DNA from: Olsenella_K sp051878835
Lineage (GTDB): Bacteria > Actinomycetota > Coriobacteriia > Coriobacteriales > Atopobiaceae
DNA length: 6,539 nucleotides
Direction of reading: 5' to 3'
Assembly: GCA_051878835.1 (NCBI GenBank)
Contig: JBJEKW010000087.1
Span: 1-6,539 of the forward strand
The position numbers and the translations under genes were made by a program. The stretch's first letter is position 1, and each line of letters begins with the position of its first letter. Below are positions 6,147 through 6,539 of the stretch, piece after piece. A model generated the notes under the pieces. It was not told the origin of the DNA. It did no database searches and saw only the letters and a list, made by a program, of their open reading frames with translations.

Positions 6147-6377
6147 TCACACGCAAGCAGACAGCACTGCCGTCTCAGCTATATCTTCAGTCACAACCTC
6201 GGCTGCATTCTCGGCCACAGCCTCAGTCGCAGCCTCAGCCACAGCCTCAGTCGCAACCGCCACCACAGCCGCCATCTGGGCAAGTGCTTCCAACAATGCC
6301 GGGCACCTTTCGTGCGTCGGCGCTCCCGGGCCCACCGCCCTCGTTAGAGAAATCCGCAGTCCCTTGTCAGAGGAACC
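6147..6377 (-). other. open minus-strand frame with Ala/Glu tetrapeptide repeats, coding status unclear
   Basis: This frame runs from just after a TGA (6378-6380) to a TGA at 6147-6149. It has no ATG with a good ribosome site; the only early start is GTG 6335, with GAGGG placed too close. Its translation contains tetrads such as ATEA, VAEA, ATEA, VAEN, AAEV, VTED and IAET. Across units the Glu codon varies GAG/GAA and the preceding Ala codon varies GCT/GCC, both silent, which is a mild hint of past or present coding. It could be a small peptide, the remnant of a gene tail, or non-coding DNA. Confidence 0.2.
6172..6267. repeat. 12-bp tandem repeat array, about eight units
   Basis: Units run in perfect 12-bp register from 6172. 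Three central units (6220-6255) read GCCTCAGTCGCA, GCCTCAGCCACA, GCCTCAGTCGCA. Four earlier units are diverged but still recognisable (GTCTCAGCTATA, TCTTCAGTCACA, ACCTCGGCTGCA, TTCTCGGCCACA), as is a last one, ACCGCCACCACA. Divergence is greatest at the edges, as expected for an old array with recent central duplication. Confidence 0.8.
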
Positions 6378-6390
6378 TCATCGGAGAAAT
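6339..6390. repeat. pair of 15-nt direct repeats 37 bp apart
   Basis: CCTCGTTAGAGAAAT (6339-6353) and CCTCATCGGAGAAAT (6376-6390) agree at 12 of 15 positions. On the minus strand each copy reads ATTTCTC followed by (C/T)(G/A)A(T/C)GAGG. They are close to the array at 6172-6267 but are unrelated in sequence. They might be a double binding site or part of a dispersed element. Confidence 0.5.
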
Positions 6391-6480
6391 TTAGAAATTC
6401 TGGCGGACAACCAGGGTATGGATATCCGAACCCGCCACCCCCGTGGCGACTTCTGACGGAGAGGCTTCTGACAGGGATCC

Positions 6481-6510
6481 GAGGTGCGAGTGCATCCACA
6501 CTCGCACCTC
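6481..6510. repeat. perfect 12-bp inverted repeat near the window edge
   Basis: GAGGTGCGAGTG (6481-6492) and CACTCGCACCTC (6499-6510) pair perfectly around the loop CATCCA. No T-tract follows on either strand. It may end a transcript entering from outside the window, or be a copy of a dispersed palindrome. Confidence 0.75.
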
Positions 6511-6539
6511 CAACCCTTGCAGAAGGTACTGACGGGAAT

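Larger units (their letters stand above)
5937..6539. other. 600-bp region upstream of the kinase without a clear gene
   Basis: No frame of convincing protein character is seen on either strand. Base composition is more mixed than in the genes. The region holds the kinase ribosome site, a 12-bp tandem array (6172-6267), two 15-nt direct repeats (6339-6390) and a perfect hairpin (6481-6510). A weak minus-strand promoter candidate is TTGAAG (6094-6099) with TAAGAT (6069-6074) at a 19-nt spacer, which would give a kinase leader of about 125 nt. A CCTG/CAGG inverted repeat overlaps its upstream edge. The octamer CTTCTGAC occurs at 6450-6457 and 6465-6472, 15 bp apart. On the minus strand, from the window edge at about 6537 to TAA near 6392, about 48 codons are open with no start visible. 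They could be the end of a gene outside the window or chance. Confidence 0.6.

Noticed and set aside
6172..6267. CRISPR array
   Set aside because: The units are 12 bp, directly joined, and without spacers; no cas gene is present.
6089..6394. Plus-strand frame with a Pro-Gln repeat
   Set aside because: The Pro-Gln pattern is one of several possible readings of the 12-bp array; no ribosome site and no conserved flank.
5407..6456. 349-codon plus-strand frame opposite the kinase tail and the gap
   Set aside because: It is Ser/Ala/Thr/Pro-rich with no domain and is antisense to a well-supported start and ribosome site; the low complexity of the repeats keeps it open.
6450..6472. Direct CTTCTGAC repeats as a PhoB box
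   Set aside because: The 15-bp spacing does not fit the 11-bp period of Pho boxes and the core differs.
5500..6510. Insertion sequence or other mobile element
   Set aside because: No transposase or integrase, no terminal inverted repeats framing the segment and no target duplication were seen.

Overview
The window is a GC-rich bacterial chromosomal segment. Third codon positions are almost all G or C in the four genes that read clearly. Protein style (an HK with a PhoR-like sensor domain, a two-module peptidoglycan-binding protein, a galE/prenyl-synthase operon) together with GC content suggests an Actinomycetota member, perhaps Coriobacteriia (Olsenella/Atopobium-like). That placement is inference from sequence style; no 16S or marker gene is present.

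Layout. Positions 1-194 hold the 3' end of a DUF1805 (YunC-like) gene. A perfect TATAAT at 282-287 then opens a plus-strand operon: galE (380-1435), a trans-polyprenyl diphosphate synthase (1440-2489, 4 nt after galE) and a two-module peptidoglycan-binding-domain protein with no signal peptide (2523-3437, 33 nt further on). The operon ends at a 57-nt palindrome (3471-3527). Next is an isolated tRNA-Gln(UUG) gene (3661-3735) with encoded CCA and its own intrinsic terminator (3746-3778). A convergent minus-strand gene, 5936-3924, encodes a 670-residue PhoR-like sensor histidine kinase with an unusual cytoplasmic N-terminal tail of about 172 residues. The last 600 bases (5937-6539) contain no convincing gene. 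They hold a 12-bp tandem array, a pair of 15-nt direct repeats and a perfect 12-bp hairpin.

How the parts may work together. The first operon links nucleotide-sugar interconversion, isoprenoid chain elongation and a cytosolic peptidoglycan-binding protein, which fits envelope polymer supply. The gate residue of GalE (Asn312, where E. coli has Tyr299) suggests it may also accept N-acetylated sugars. The kinase belongs to the phosphate/envelope-stress type by its extracytoplasmic domain, but no response regulator is in the window.

The most unusual part is 5500-6267. Three independent tandem arrays, with periods of 24, 18 and 12 bp, lie within 770 bp. Two encode octapeptide and hexapeptide repeats in the kinase tail, and one lies upstream of it. 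No obviously new multi-gene system was found. The kinase tail with its repeats, and the probable pseudo-amidase, are the best candidates for new biology.
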